Source: Bacteroidales bacterium UBA6244
Lineage (GTDB): Bacteria; Bacteroidota; Bacteroidia; Bacteroidales; F082
Length of the DNA: 32,894 bases
Direction: 5' to 3'
Assembly: GCA_002440885.1 (NCBI GenBank)
Contig: DJVY01000115.1
Span: 1-32,894, forward strand
The notes beneath the pieces were generated by a model. It made no database searches. It was not told where the DNA came from and was given only the letters and a program-made list of their open reading frames with translations. Made by a program: the position numbers and the translations under genes. This document shows, one piece after another, positions 13,540-21,629 of the stretch. The stretch's first letter is position 1. Each line of letters starts with the position of its first letter.

Positions 13540-15855
13540 ATGAAAAAAGCTTGTTTGTTCCTTCTCCTCTTGCTTATCGCCTTTGGTTTTTTGTCGGCTC
13601 AGGTTTATCCGGCTGATTTTTTTAAAAACAGGAAAGAAATAGTTGTCAGTTTTAATCTTCCAGACAACAACAGTAAATTGCTTCAGGAGCTTTCGCGAAA
13701 AATTTCCATCGATAAGGTCGAGGGCAATGAGGTAACAGCTTATGTTAACTTATTCCAATACCAGGGTTTTTTGGAGATGGGGATCGATTTCACCGTTGAA
13801 ATTCCGCCTTCGATGTTGCACGAGCCTGTGATGCGTGGTGTACATGAGTTACGTGGCGAGAATGCATGGGATTATTATCCGACCTATGATGCTTATCTGG
13901 CCATGATGAATCAGTTTGCTGCGGATTATCCGAATCTTTGCGAAGTTGTAAATGTTGGTGTTACCAACGAAGGCCGCGACATCTTGTTTATTCATATCAG
14001 CAATGATTGGGACACCGATAACGGAAAACCGCAGTTTATGTACACTTCGAGTATGCATGGCGATGAGTTAACCGGATACGTGCTCATGCTCCGTTTAATT
14101 GACTATATGCTAACTAATTATGGAAACGATCCACGGATTACCAGCATGGTCGATGAAATTGATATTTGGATAAATCCGCTGGCAAATCCAGATGGTACTT
14201 TCGCAGGTGGAAACAACACGGTTTTTGGTGCAACAAGGGGCAATGCCTACGGAATCGACTTCAACCGCAATTTTCCCGATCCTGAAGACGGTCCGCATCC
14301 CGATGGCAATGCTTACCAAACCGAGACATTAATTTTTATGGAATTTGCAGAAAATCATGATTTTATGATGTCGGCAAATTTTCATGGCGGAGCTGAAGTA
14401 TGCAATTACCCCTGGGATACCTGGTCGCGACTGGCTGCTGATGATGACTGGTGGGTGTACGTGTGTCGCGAATATGTCGATACCGTACATACCTTTGCGC
14501 CATCGGGTTACCTGAACGATCTCAACAACGGCATTACCAACGGATATGCCTGGTATACGATTTCTGGAGGACGGCAGGATTATATGAATTACTTTCACAA
14601 CTGCCGCGAGTTTACCATGGAAATATCTGAACAAAAAACACCTCCGGCTAATCAATTGCCTCAGTTTTGGGAGTATAACTACCGGTCGTTGTTGAACTAT
14701 ATGGAACAAGCCCTTTATGGTTATAAAGGAATTGTTACCGATAAGTTGACCGGATTGCCTGTCGAGGCCAAAGTGGAGATAGTGGGTCACGATAGTGATA
14801 ACTCATGGGTTTATAGTTATTTACCTACCGGGAATTATCATCGTCCTATAAAAGGTGGTAGCTATACATTGAAATATTCTGCTGTGGGCTACCATCCTAA
14901 ATCCTTTACTTCGATTAGTATCAGCGATAAACAGGCTAAAAATATTGACGTTCAGCTTGAACCCATTACCGTGCTGACGGCTGATTTTATTGCCAATAAA
15001 ACCTTAATACCATCGGGCACTACTGTAAATTTTTTTAGTGAAAGTTTTGGAGGAGATATTGTTGCCTGGACTTGGACTTTGGAAGGCGGAACTCCTGCCA
15101 CTTCGGTGTACGAAAATCCAACCGGAATTGTTTATAACACCCCGGGCGAGTATAGTGTTACGCTCCAGGTTAGGGATGTGGACGGTAACACCGATACCGA
15201 AACAAAGGTTGGTTTTATAAAAGTTTTGGATGCTTACACCATGGGTAATCAAAGTGTTACGACTTGTAATGCCCTGTTTTACGATTCGGGTGGTGACAAT
15301 GCCAACTACAGCAACAACGAAGACTATTTGTTTACTGTATTTCCAGATGAGAGCGAAAAGGTAGCTGTCATCGAATTTATTGATTTTAATGTAGAATACG
15401 AATCAGGTTGCAATTACGATTATCTTGAAATCTTTGATGGCGAGAACCTGAGTGCTCCACTTATCGGAAAATGGTGTGGCACTACATCTCCCGGAAAAGT
15501 ATATGCCACCAACGAGTCGGGTGCGCTCACCGTTCACTTTTACAGTGATAACAACGAGGTGGGCAGCGGATGGAAAGCCCTTATAAGTTGCGATTCAAAT
15601 GTTGGGGTGGTAGAAACATCCCTGTCGCAATACCTTATTTTCCCCAATCCTGCTGCTGATCTGATGCATGTTCAAAGCAAGAGCGATAATCCTGTTCAGG
15701 TAAGTTTAAAAAATCTGTTGGGTGAGGAGTTGTATAACGAAAAATTACCCGGATTGGTACATCAAATCCCTGTGGCACAATATCCGGCAGGTATTTATCT
15801 CGTAGTGTTGAAGTCGTTAAATGGTACGGAGGTGCGTAAGGTGATGATATACTAA
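13540..15855 (+). CDS. Secreted M14 zinc carboxypeptidase with PKD, CUB and type IX sorting domains
   Basis: A 771-aa secreted metallopeptidase. The order is: signal peptide (residues 1-21), propeptide-like region, M14 catalytic domain (about 115-400), a carboxypeptidase-regulatory domain (about 405-475), a PKD domain (about 480-565, with AWTWTLEGGTP and GEYSVTLQVRDVDG), a CUB domain (about 570-690, with CNYDYLEIFDGEN and VHFYSDNNEVGSGWKA) and a type IX C-terminal sorting domain (FPNPAADLMHV to the final YPAGIYLVVL...KVMIY). Zinc ligands are His and Glu in MHGDELTG and His in ANFHGGAEV; the catalytic Glu is in TMEISEQ; DFNRNFPD is also typical. It should be cell-surface or released by the type IX system. 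Confidence 0.93.
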   Translation: MKKACLFLLLLLIAFGFLSAQVYPADFFKNRKEIVVSFNLPDNNSKLLQELSRKISIDKVEGNEVTAYVNLFQYQGFLEMGIDFTVEIPPSMLHEPVMRGVHELRGENAWDYYPTYDAYLAMMNQFAADYPNLCEVVNVGVTNEGRDILFIHISNDWDTDNGKPQFMYTSSMHGDELTGYVLMLRLIDYMLTNYGNDPRITSMVDEIDIWINPLANPDGTFAGGNNTVFGATRGNAYGIDFNRNFPDPEDGPHPDGNAYQTETLIFMEFAENHDFMMSANFHGGAEVCNYPWDTWSRLAADDDWWVYVCREYVDTVHTFAPSGYLNDLNNGITNGYAWYTISGGRQDYMNYFHNCREFTMEISEQKTPPANQLPQFWEYNYRSLLNYMEQALYGYKGIVTDKLTGLPVEAKVEIVGHDSDNSWVYSYLPTGNYHRPIKGGSYTLKYSAVGYHPKSFTSISISDKQAKNIDVQLEPITVLTADFIANKTLIPSGTTVNFFSESFGGDIVAWTWTLEGGTPATSVYENPTGIVYNTPGEYSVTLQVRDVDGNTDTETKVGFIKVLDAYTMGNQSVTTCNALFYDSGGDNANYSNNEDYLFTVFPDESEKVAVIEFIDFNVEYESGCNYDYLEIFDGENLSAPLIGKWCGTTSPGKVYATNESGALTVHFYSDNNEVGSGWKALISCDSNVGVVETSLSQYLIFPNPAADLMHVQSKSDNPVQVSLKNLLGEELYNEKLPGLVHQIPVAQYPAGIYLVVLKSLNGTEVRKVMIY

Positions 15856-15862
15856 ACAGGTA

Positions 15863-16693
15863 TCACCATGAAATCAGGTATTCGCGGTTGAGCAGGAGTC
15901 TCATCCCAACAACAATAACCAGAGCCGTGATCACGATGGCTTTCGACAGTTCGATGTAGCGGTCTTCTTCGTCAAAATATAGGGTTTCAAAACTGTTCAT
16001 CCTGAAAAAGATGATGATGAGCAGTACGCCCAAACTAATCCATGAATAGCTTTCCTGCCATAGGATGCGGGGAGCGAAATAGCCCATGTAAATCAAAGTA
16101 CCTGCAATAAATGGGATGATAACCTGCGCCGTAAAAAAGAAGGGGAAATTTTTTTCGTCGAGTTTGTTGAAATAGCTGTTGGCTGAGATGGCAACTGCTT
16201 TCGACATAAAATAGGCTGTAGCCAGAAGGCCTGAAAATCCGAGCAAGGCCACCAGCATTTTGGCCGTGTCGGTGAAATACATCCAGTTGAAAACATGTCC
16301 GACTCCCTTTTTGAACAGGTTGCCGATAAGCAGTCCGCCAAAAAAATAGTTCATGGCATGCAGGGTGAGCCACATGAAAAAGGTTTTAATGCGGGCAACT
16401 TCCTCTACCAGAGAATAAAACCCGATGAGACTGATAAGTCCGACAATGAAGATCAAAATAGGGCCGGCGCTGTAAATTAGTTTTACCGAGTCGTGCGTCC
16501 ATTCGTAGGGTTCAATATGGTAATAGATAATGTCCCAGTCGAAGCTGACATCGTAGCCAAACATGCCACTGGTAAAAATGTTGGTAAAGTGGTTGAGGTA
16601 AAAAACAAACAAAAATGCCAGAACGTAGCAAGCCGTGGAGTTTGCCGCGATAATCCAAAAGTTTTTTCTGGTAAGGGTTTTAACTTTTCTCAT
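15863..16693 (-). CDS. Seven-helix integral membrane protein, unknown
   Basis: A 276-aa protein with about seven hydrophobic helices at residues 11-36, 68-92, 99-122, 142-167, 183-205, 210-228 and 250-267. I do not recognise the family. Charged loops include EEVARIKTFF and DEEDRYIEL. It runs convergent to the M14 peptidase (7 bp apart) and lies 43 bp after the alpha-oxoamine synthase gene on the same strand. A perfect hairpin and U-tract occupy that gap and end only about 6 nt before its ATG, so its expression must come from read-through or an overlapping promoter. Confidence 0.75.
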   Translation of the reverse strand: MRKVKTLTRKNFWIIAANSTACYVLAFLFVFYLNHFTNIFTSGMFGYDVSFDWDIIYYHIEPYEWTHDSVKLIYSAGPILIFIVGLISLIGFYSLVEEVARIKTFFMWLTLHAMNYFFGGLLIGNLFKKGVGHVFNWMYFTDTAKMLVALLGFSGLLATAYFMSKAVAISANSYFNKLDEKNFPFFFTAQVIIPFIAGTLIYMGYFAPRILWQESYSWISLGVLLIIIFFRMNSFETLYFDEEDRYIELSKAIVITALVIVVGMRLLLNREYLISW

Positions 16694-16698
16694 TCTGG

Positions 16699-16729
16699 AA
16701 AAAAGGCAGGCAGTCGTGCGACTGCCTGC
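16699..16729 (-). terminator. Terminator-like hairpin just before the membrane-protein start
   Basis: On the minus strand GCAGGCAGTCG and CGACTGCCTGC form a perfect 11-bp stem with a 2-nt spacer (a 4-nt loop if the last pair opens), followed by CC and six Ts. It would end the alpha-oxoamine synthase transcript. Because the T-tract ends about 6 nt before the next ATG it could also act as an attenuator. Confidence 0.8.
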
Positions 16730-16736
16730 TGATTAG

Positions 16737-17984
16737 TTATTGTACATTATGTTCTTTGAACACAGCAGCATATTCTTTCTTTTCTAATTTATTCTTTACT
16801 ACTTCAAACGCTTTGATGGTGTAATCAACATCGTCCAGTGTGTGGTTTGCTGTGGGGATGAGTCGCAACAGGATCATGTCCTTAGGTATAACCGGATATA
16901 CGACAATAGAACAAAATATATTGAAATTTTCACGTAAGTCGTGGGTAATTTGGGTAGCTTCAGGAATGTCTCCGTTCAGGATAACCGGTGTGACGGGAGA
17001 GTTGGCCTCGCCCAGATTAAAACCACGGGCACGTAATCCGGTTTGCAGAGCGTTAACAATTTTCCATAGGTTTTCGCGGTGTTCGGGTTCTGTGCGCAAC
17101 ATCTCCAGACGTTTTAAAGCGCCAATGACCATCGGCATTGGGAGTGATTTAGCAAAAATCTGTGAGCGCATGTTGTATTTCAGGAATTTGATAACCTCTT
17201 TTTTCCCGGCTACAAAACCGCCAATGCCGGCCATCGCTTTCGCGAAAGTGCCAAAATACAGGTCTACTTTATCCTGAACACCAAAATGTTCATCAGTTCC
17301 TGCGCCTGAAGGTCCCATTGTGCCAAACCCATGGGCATCGTCTATAAACAGCCTGAAATTGTATTTTTCTTTTAAGGCAGCTATCTGATCAAGTTTGCCC
17401 AAATCGCCGGCCATGCCATATACACCTTCGGTAATAACCAATATGCCGCCGCCTGTTTGCTCGGTGATGCGTGTGGCGCGTTGTAGCTCTTTTTCAAATT
17501 TCTCCATGTTGTTGTGTGGGTACACAAACCGTTTTCCAAAATGCAAACGCATGCCATCGATAATGCAGGCATGGGCTTCTGAATCGTAAACAATGACATC
17601 TTTTCTGTCGACAATGGCGTTGATGATCGAAACCATTCCCTGATAGCCGTAGTTGAGCAGGTATGCAGATTCACGGCCAACAAAGTCGGCTAGTTTTTCT
17701 TCCAGCTCCTCATGGTATTTTGTTTGCCCTGACATCATTCTTGCGCCCATTGGATAGGCCATTCCCCAATCGCGGGCAGCCTCGGCATCGGCCTTGCGCA
17801 CATCAGGGTGATTCGCGAGCCCCAGGTAATTATTTAAACTCCATACCAAACGCTCCTTACCCATAAACATCATTTTGTTCGAAATCTCACCTTCGAGCTT
17901 GGGGAACATGAAGTAGCCTTCGGACTGATTAGCGTATTTTCCAAGAGGACCCATGTTCACAACACATTTGTCAAAAACATCCAT
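16737..17984 (-). CDS. Alpha-oxoamine synthase family PLP enzyme (acyl-CoA:amino acid acyltransferase)
   Basis: A 415-aa PLP enzyme of the family that includes 2-amino-3-ketobutyrate CoA ligase, 8-amino-7-oxononanoate synthase and serine palmitoyltransferase: an acyl-CoA and an amino acid condense with loss of CO2. Motifs: WSLNNYLGLANHP, GARMMSGQTKYHEELE, DSEAHACIIDG, Asp215-x-x-His218 in IDDAHGFG, and Schiff-base Lys249 in GTFAKAMAGIGG. In Bacteroidota such enzymes start sphingolipid or sulfonolipid (cysteate) synthesis, and this subgroup is distinct from the best-known Bacteroides serine palmitoyltransferase; the amino acid substrate is not decided here. The frame opens at TTG 18011, but ATG 17984 (MDVFDKCVV) is preferred because the -7 box at 18009-18016 overlaps the TTG. 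Confidence 0.85.
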   Translation of the reverse strand: MDVFDKCVVNMGPLGKYANQSEGYFMFPKLEGEISNKMMFMGKERLVWSLNNYLGLANHPDVRKADAEAARDWGMAYPMGARMMSGQTKYHEELEEKLADFVGRESAYLLNYGYQGMVSIINAIVDRKDVIVYDSEAHACIIDGMRLHFGKRFVYPHNNMEKFEKELQRATRITEQTGGGILVITEGVYGMAGDLGKLDQIAALKEKYNFRLFIDDAHGFGTMGPSGAGTDEHFGVQDKVDLYFGTFAKAMAGIGGFVAGKKEVIKFLKYNMRSQIFAKSLPMPMVIGALKRLEMLRTEPEHRENLWKIVNALQTGLRARGFNLGEANSPVTPVILNGDIPEATQITHDLRENFNIFCSIVVYPVIPKDMILLRLIPTANHTLDDVDYTIKAFEVVKNKLEKKEYAAVFKEHNVQ

Positions 17985-18008
17985 TGTATTTTGTTTTAAA
18001 TTAAGTTG

Positions 18009-18016
18009 CAAAAGTA
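18009..18016 (-). promoter_or_regulatory. -7 box of the alpha-oxoamine synthase gene
   Basis: TACTTTTG on the minus strand matches TAnnTTTG. Transcription would start near 18002, with a leader of about 18 nt to the ATG at 17984. No clear -33 element is seen. Confidence 0.5.
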
Positions 18017-18213
18017 CGGTTTTACTTTCAAATTTCAGGCTTCCTCAGGCAATAAAAATATGTTAGGTTCATCAATATGTTTAGTGTTATTTTTAGCGTA
18101 TTTTAACAACATCCGGCTTGTCTTTCTCAGGCATTGGCTGCATCTTTGCCGTGGTTTGTTGTGTGGATTGTGTAATTTCTGTATTACCCATACGATACAG
18201 CTGAAAAATGCGT

Positions 18214-18243
18214 TTTGTTCTTCGATAAAAAATACTAATTTTG
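18214..18243 (+). promoter_or_regulatory. Promoter abutting the bamD start codon
   Basis: TTTG at 18214-18217 and TAATTTTG at 18236-18243 are 18 bp apart. The -7 box ends 4 nt before the ATG at 18248, so the transcript would begin at or just after the A of the ATG. Either the message is leaderless or a later start is used. Confidence 0.55.
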
Positions 18244-18247
18244 CCGC

Positions 18248-19048
18248 ATGTTAAAAAATCATCGTCTCATTATTTTAGCCATTGGTATTCTGATTGTTAT
18301 CAGTGCTTGCAACGGCCCTCAAAAGGTGCTGAAAAGTGGTAATAACGAATTGAAGTACGAAACAGGCATGGATCTGTACGAAAAAGGCGACTACAATAAA
18401 GCCCTTCAGTTTTTTGACCTGCTCCGCGCTGTTTATCGTGGTACCGACAAAGGTGAGAAGTTAACTTATTATACTGCTGATTGTTATTACCAGATGCGTG
18501 ATTATCAGATTGCCAGCTATTACTATGGCCAGTACGTGCAGCTTTATCCCCGGGGTGAGTTTGCCGAAGAATCAGCTTATCTGACAGCCTATTGTAAATA
18601 CCTTGAGTCGCCGCGTGCAAGCCTCGATCAAACCAGTACTTTTTTAGCCTTGCGTGAGCTTCAATCTTTTATCGACATGTATCCTTCCAGCCCTAAAGTG
18701 GCCGAAGCCAACAGGTTGATGGATGACCTGCGTTACAAGCTCGAGATAAAAAACTACAGGATTGCCGTGTTGTATTTCAGGATGGGCGACTATCAGGCCG
18801 CTATCACCTCATTTGAAAATCTGATGGAGGATTATCCTGATACCGAGTTTAAAGAAGAAGTGTTGTTCTCAATCACAGAGGCTTATTTTTCATACGCTGA
18901 AAAAAGTGTCTTCACCAAGAAGCAGGAAAGGTACGAGAAAACCGTTGAGGCCTTTAATAACCTCAGATATTTGTATCCGGAAAGTGTCTATCTTCCCGTG
19001 GCTCAACAATACAATGAAAAAGCGTTGTACAACTTAAAAAAAATGTAA
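18248..19048 (+). CDS. bamD: BamD-like outer-membrane assembly lipoprotein
   Basis: A 266-aa lipoprotein of the BamD family, the essential TPR lipoprotein of the BAM complex that folds outer-membrane proteins. The signal peptide ends in a lipobox (VISAC, Cys21). Five TPR-like repeats follow, with typical patterns such as YEKGDYNKALQFFDLL, YQMRDYQIASYYYGQYVQLYPRG, FRMGDYQAAITSFENLMEDYPDT and LRYLYPES. The length fits the family. It heads the run bamD-rpoZ-coaBC-DUF4835, a conserved Bacteroidota order. Confidence 0.95.
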   Translation: MLKNHRLIILAIGILIVISACNGPQKVLKSGNNELKYETGMDLYEKGDYNKALQFFDLLRAVYRGTDKGEKLTYYTADCYYQMRDYQIASYYYGQYVQLYPRGEFAEESAYLTAYCKYLESPRASLDQTSTFLALRELQSFIDMYPSSPKVAEANRLMDDLRYKLEIKNYRIAVLYFRMGDYQAAITSFENLMEDYPDTEFKEEVLFSITEAYFSYAEKSVFTKKQERYEKTVEAFNNLRYLYPESVYLPVAQQYNEKALYNLKKM

Positions 19049-19060
19049 TACTCTTGAAAT

Positions 19061-19387
19061 ATGGACTTTAAAAAAGTAAAAAGCGAAACTTCCGCCGTTA
19101 CCCGTCAGAAAGATAAATTCTACGAACAAACCGGTAATATTTATGAAACGGTGGTGGTATTGGCCAAACGCGCCAATCAGGTTGGCTCGGACATGAAAGT
19201 TGAACTGGATCAGAAAATAGCTGAATTTGCCCCGATAGGTGACAATCTGGAAGAGGTTTTTGAAAATCGTGAGCAGATAGAAATTGCCCGTTTCTACGAA
19301 GGATTGCCCAAACCAACTCTTATTGCTGTAAGCGAATTTCTAAATGGCCAGATTTATTTCAGAAATCCCCACAAGGAGAATCTCTAA
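19061..19387 (+). CDS. rpoZ: RNA polymerase omega-like subunit
   Basis: A 108-aa protein matching the Bacteroidota RpoZ family: NIYETVVVLAKRANQVGSDM corresponds to the conserved helical region contacting the beta-prime subunit, followed by ELDQKIAEFAP. The C-terminal part (EIARFYEGLPKPTLIAVSEF) is typical for the phylum. It lies 12 bp after bamD and 15 bp before coaBC, so it is in the same operon. Confidence 0.88.
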   Translation: MDFKKVKSETSAVTRQKDKFYEQTGNIYETVVVLAKRANQVGSDMKVELDQKIAEFAPIGDNLEEVFENREQIEIARFYEGLPKPTLIAVSEFLNGQIYFRNPHKENL

Positions 19388-19402
19388 CCAAATGCCCGTT
19401 TC

Positions 19403-20611
19403 ATGCTTAGTGGAAAGAAAATACTGATCGGTATCACAGGCAGCATTGCGGCCTATAAAATTCCATTGCTCGTTCGCCTGCTAAAAAAAGCAGGAGCCGA
19501 AGTGCAGGTCATCATGACCCCGATGGCAGCCGAATTTGTTACTCCGCTCACCCTTTCCACCTTAACCGGACGCCCTGTTTTAACCGATTTTTTTGATAAA
19601 GGTGACGGTAGCTGGCATAGCCATGTGGAGCTGGGCATGTGGGCTGATCTTTATCTCGTTGCGCCACTCTCTGCCAACACCATGGGGAAAATGGTCGCCG
19701 GAATTGCAGATAACCTGCTGTTAACGACCGTACTTTCGGCCCGCTGTCCGTTGTTTTTTGCTCCGGCCATGGATCTTGATATGTACCGTCATCCAACAAC
19801 GCAAGATAACGTACGCCGCTTACTCGACTATGGTTATGAGCTTATTGAACCGACCAAAGGCGAGTTGGCCAGTGGTTTAAAAGGGTTCGGGCGACTGGAA
19901 GAACCTGAGGTGATCTTCAATAAAATACTGGCTTACTTTGCTAAAAAGCAGCCTCTGGCTGGAAAGAAATGTCTGGTTACAGCCGGCCCAACTTACGAGC
20001 TAATCGACCCGGTAAGGTTTATCGGTAATTTTAGTTCGGGATTGATGGGTGTGGAAATTGCGCAAGCGCTGGCACAAAAGGGTGCTGACGTGCATTTGGT
20101 TTTAGGGCCAAGTCCTATTCAAGTTGATCATCCACGCATCCACGTTACCCATGTAATTACTGCCGATGAAATGTATAGGGCCTGCATGGCAGTCTTTCCT
20201 GAAACGGATATTGCTGTCATGGCCGCTGCGGTGGCTGACTTCAAACCCGAAGATCCCAAAAACGAAAAGATTAAAAAATCTGATGGTTTTTCCGCTATCA
20301 CTTTAAAGCCCACCACCGACATTCTCAAAGCATTAGGTGAGATGAAGCACAAGGGTCAGTTACTTGTTGGCTTTGCCTTAGAAACGACCGATGAATTGGC
20401 TAACGCTGAAAAGAAACTGCGTGAGAAAAACTTGGACATGGTGGTGTTGAATTCACTTAACGATCCGGGAGCTGGGTTCGGTCATAAAACAAACAAAATT
20501 ACCTTGATAGATACGCGAAATCAAATCAGAACGTTTGAATTGAAATCAAAAGCCGAAGTAGCCGAAGACATCACCGTAGCTATCCTCGACTTAAAAAAAA
20601 TGGAATCATGA
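19403..20611 (+). CDS. coaBC: Phosphopantothenoylcysteine decarboxylase / phosphopantothenate-cysteine ligase
   Basis: A bifunctional 402-aa CoA-synthesis enzyme. Residues 1-185 are the FMN-dependent decarboxylase CoaC (GITGSIAAYKIPLLVRLLKK, active-site His in WHSHVELGMWAD, LVAPLSANTMGKMVAGIADN, FFAPAMDLDMYRHP). Residues 190-402 are the CTP-dependent ligase CoaB (VTAGPTYELIDPVRFIGNFS, then VMAAAVADFKPE and a KIKK segment, GFALETTD, VLNSLND). Its stop overlaps the next gene by 4 bp. Confidence 0.97.
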   Translation: MLSGKKILIGITGSIAAYKIPLLVRLLKKAGAEVQVIMTPMAAEFVTPLTLSTLTGRPVLTDFFDKGDGSWHSHVELGMWADLYLVAPLSANTMGKMVAGIADNLLLTTVLSARCPLFFAPAMDLDMYRHPTTQDNVRRLLDYGYELIEPTKGELASGLKGFGRLEEPEVIFNKILAYFAKKQPLAGKKCLVTAGPTYELIDPVRFIGNFSSGLMGVEIAQALAQKGADVHLVLGPSPIQVDHPRIHVTHVITADEMYRACMAVFPETDIAVMAAAVADFKPEDPKNEKIKKSDGFSAITLKPTTDILKALGEMKHKGQLLVGFALETTDELANAEKKLREKNLDMVVLNSLNDPGAGFGHKTNKITLIDTRNQIRTFELKSKAEVAEDITVAILDLKKMES

Positions 20612-21504
20612 AGAAATTAATTCCGGGTCTTTTTGTTTTGCTGTTCTCTTTTAATCTCGGCTTTTCGCAAGAGTTTCTTGGAAATATTCAAATTCAATCA
20701 CAACGTATTGAAGGCATCGACCCATCGGTTTTTACTTCCATGAAAACCTCCATGTTCGAGTTTATGAACAACCAGATATGGTCGGATTATAAATTTAAAA
20801 TCGAGGAAAGAATTGAGTTTACCATGGTTTTTACCATCAATGAAGTGATTGGTGGTGATGATTTTAAAGGAACATTAAACCTCGTGCTTAAACGTCCAGT
20901 TTATGGAAGCGATTACAACACCGATATCGTAAACCTTATTGACAACGACATCCATTTCAGGTATGTTCCCTATCAAAATATGGAATACGCCGATGGAACT
21001 TATTCCAACAACCTGACTTCGATTCTGGCTTTCTATGCTTATATTATGCTTGGACTTGATTTTGATACTTTTAGCTTACTCGGAGGCACGCCATTTTATG
21101 AAAAAGCAATGGCAGTGGCCACGGCAGCGCAGAGTTCAAACGAAAGAGGGTGGCAGGGGTTTGAGGGGCCAAAGAATCGGTATTCTCTTGCTGAAAATTT
21201 ACTCAACCCATCGTACGAAGAACTGCGTAAACTCCTGTATGAATATCATTTGAAAGGCATGGACGAAATGTCGAAGAATGTAGATGGGGGGCGCATGGCT
21301 GTAGGAAGAAGTCTCAAATATTTCCAGAATGTATATGATAAGCGTCCCGGTTTGTATCTCCTTCAGGTGATGCTGGAAACCAAACGCGACGAAATAATTA
21401 ATATTTATAAAGAGGCCTCTCCCGCAGAAAAAACCAGTATGCTCAACATCATGAAAGCTGTCGACCCGCCTAACGGCACGCGTTACGACATGGTGAACGA
21501 ATAA
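20608..21504 (+). CDS. DUF4835 protein (PorD-like)
   Basis: A 298-aa exported protein of the Bacteroidota family DUF4835. Signal peptide residues 1-20 (MKKLIPGLFVLLFSFNLGFS), then FLGNIQIQSQRIEGIDPSVF, YPQN-like FRYVPYQNMEY, SILAFYAYIMLGLDFDTFS and GWQGFEGPKNRYSLAENLL. I recall this family being named PorD in work on type IX secretion, but I hold that name as tentative. The ATG overlaps the coaBC stop, and the bamD-rpoZ-coaBC-DUF4835 run is typical. The M14 peptidase with a sorting domain shows the host does have a type IX system. Confidence 0.88.
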   Translation: MKKLIPGLFVLLFSFNLGFSQEFLGNIQIQSQRIEGIDPSVFTSMKTSMFEFMNNQIWSDYKFKIEERIEFTMVFTINEVIGGDDFKGTLNLVLKRPVYGSDYNTDIVNLIDNDIHFRYVPYQNMEYADGTYSNNLTSILAFYAYIMLGLDFDTFSLLGGTPFYEKAMAVATAAQSSNERGWQGFEGPKNRYSLAENLLNPSYEELRKLLYEYHLKGMDEMSKNVDGGRMAVGRSLKYFQNVYDKRPGLYLLQVMLETKRDEIINIYKEASPAEKTSMLNIMKAVDPPNGTRYDMVNE

Positions 21505-21579
21505 TTCGCAGGTGTTGTTGGGTTAGCCTCTGTTATTTTAATCCTATTCATTTTCGTCCTTCGCATTTACTTTATTTGC

Positions 21580-21587
21580 TAATTTTG
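21580..21587 (+). promoter_or_regulatory. -7 box of the hybrid histidine kinase gene
   Basis: TAATTTTG matches TAnnTTTG; start near 21594 gives a leader of about 36 nt to the ATG at 21630. The alternative upstream TTG start at 21609 would also be inside the transcript. Confidence 0.45.
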
Positions 21588-21629
21588 GCCTCGGTTACCT
21601 TGTAAATTTTGGCTGCTAAGGCTCATACT

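Noticed and set aside
18006..18254. An 82-codon frame between the alpha-oxoamine synthase gene and bamD
   Set aside because: It overlaps the divergent promoters and shows no recognisable protein character.
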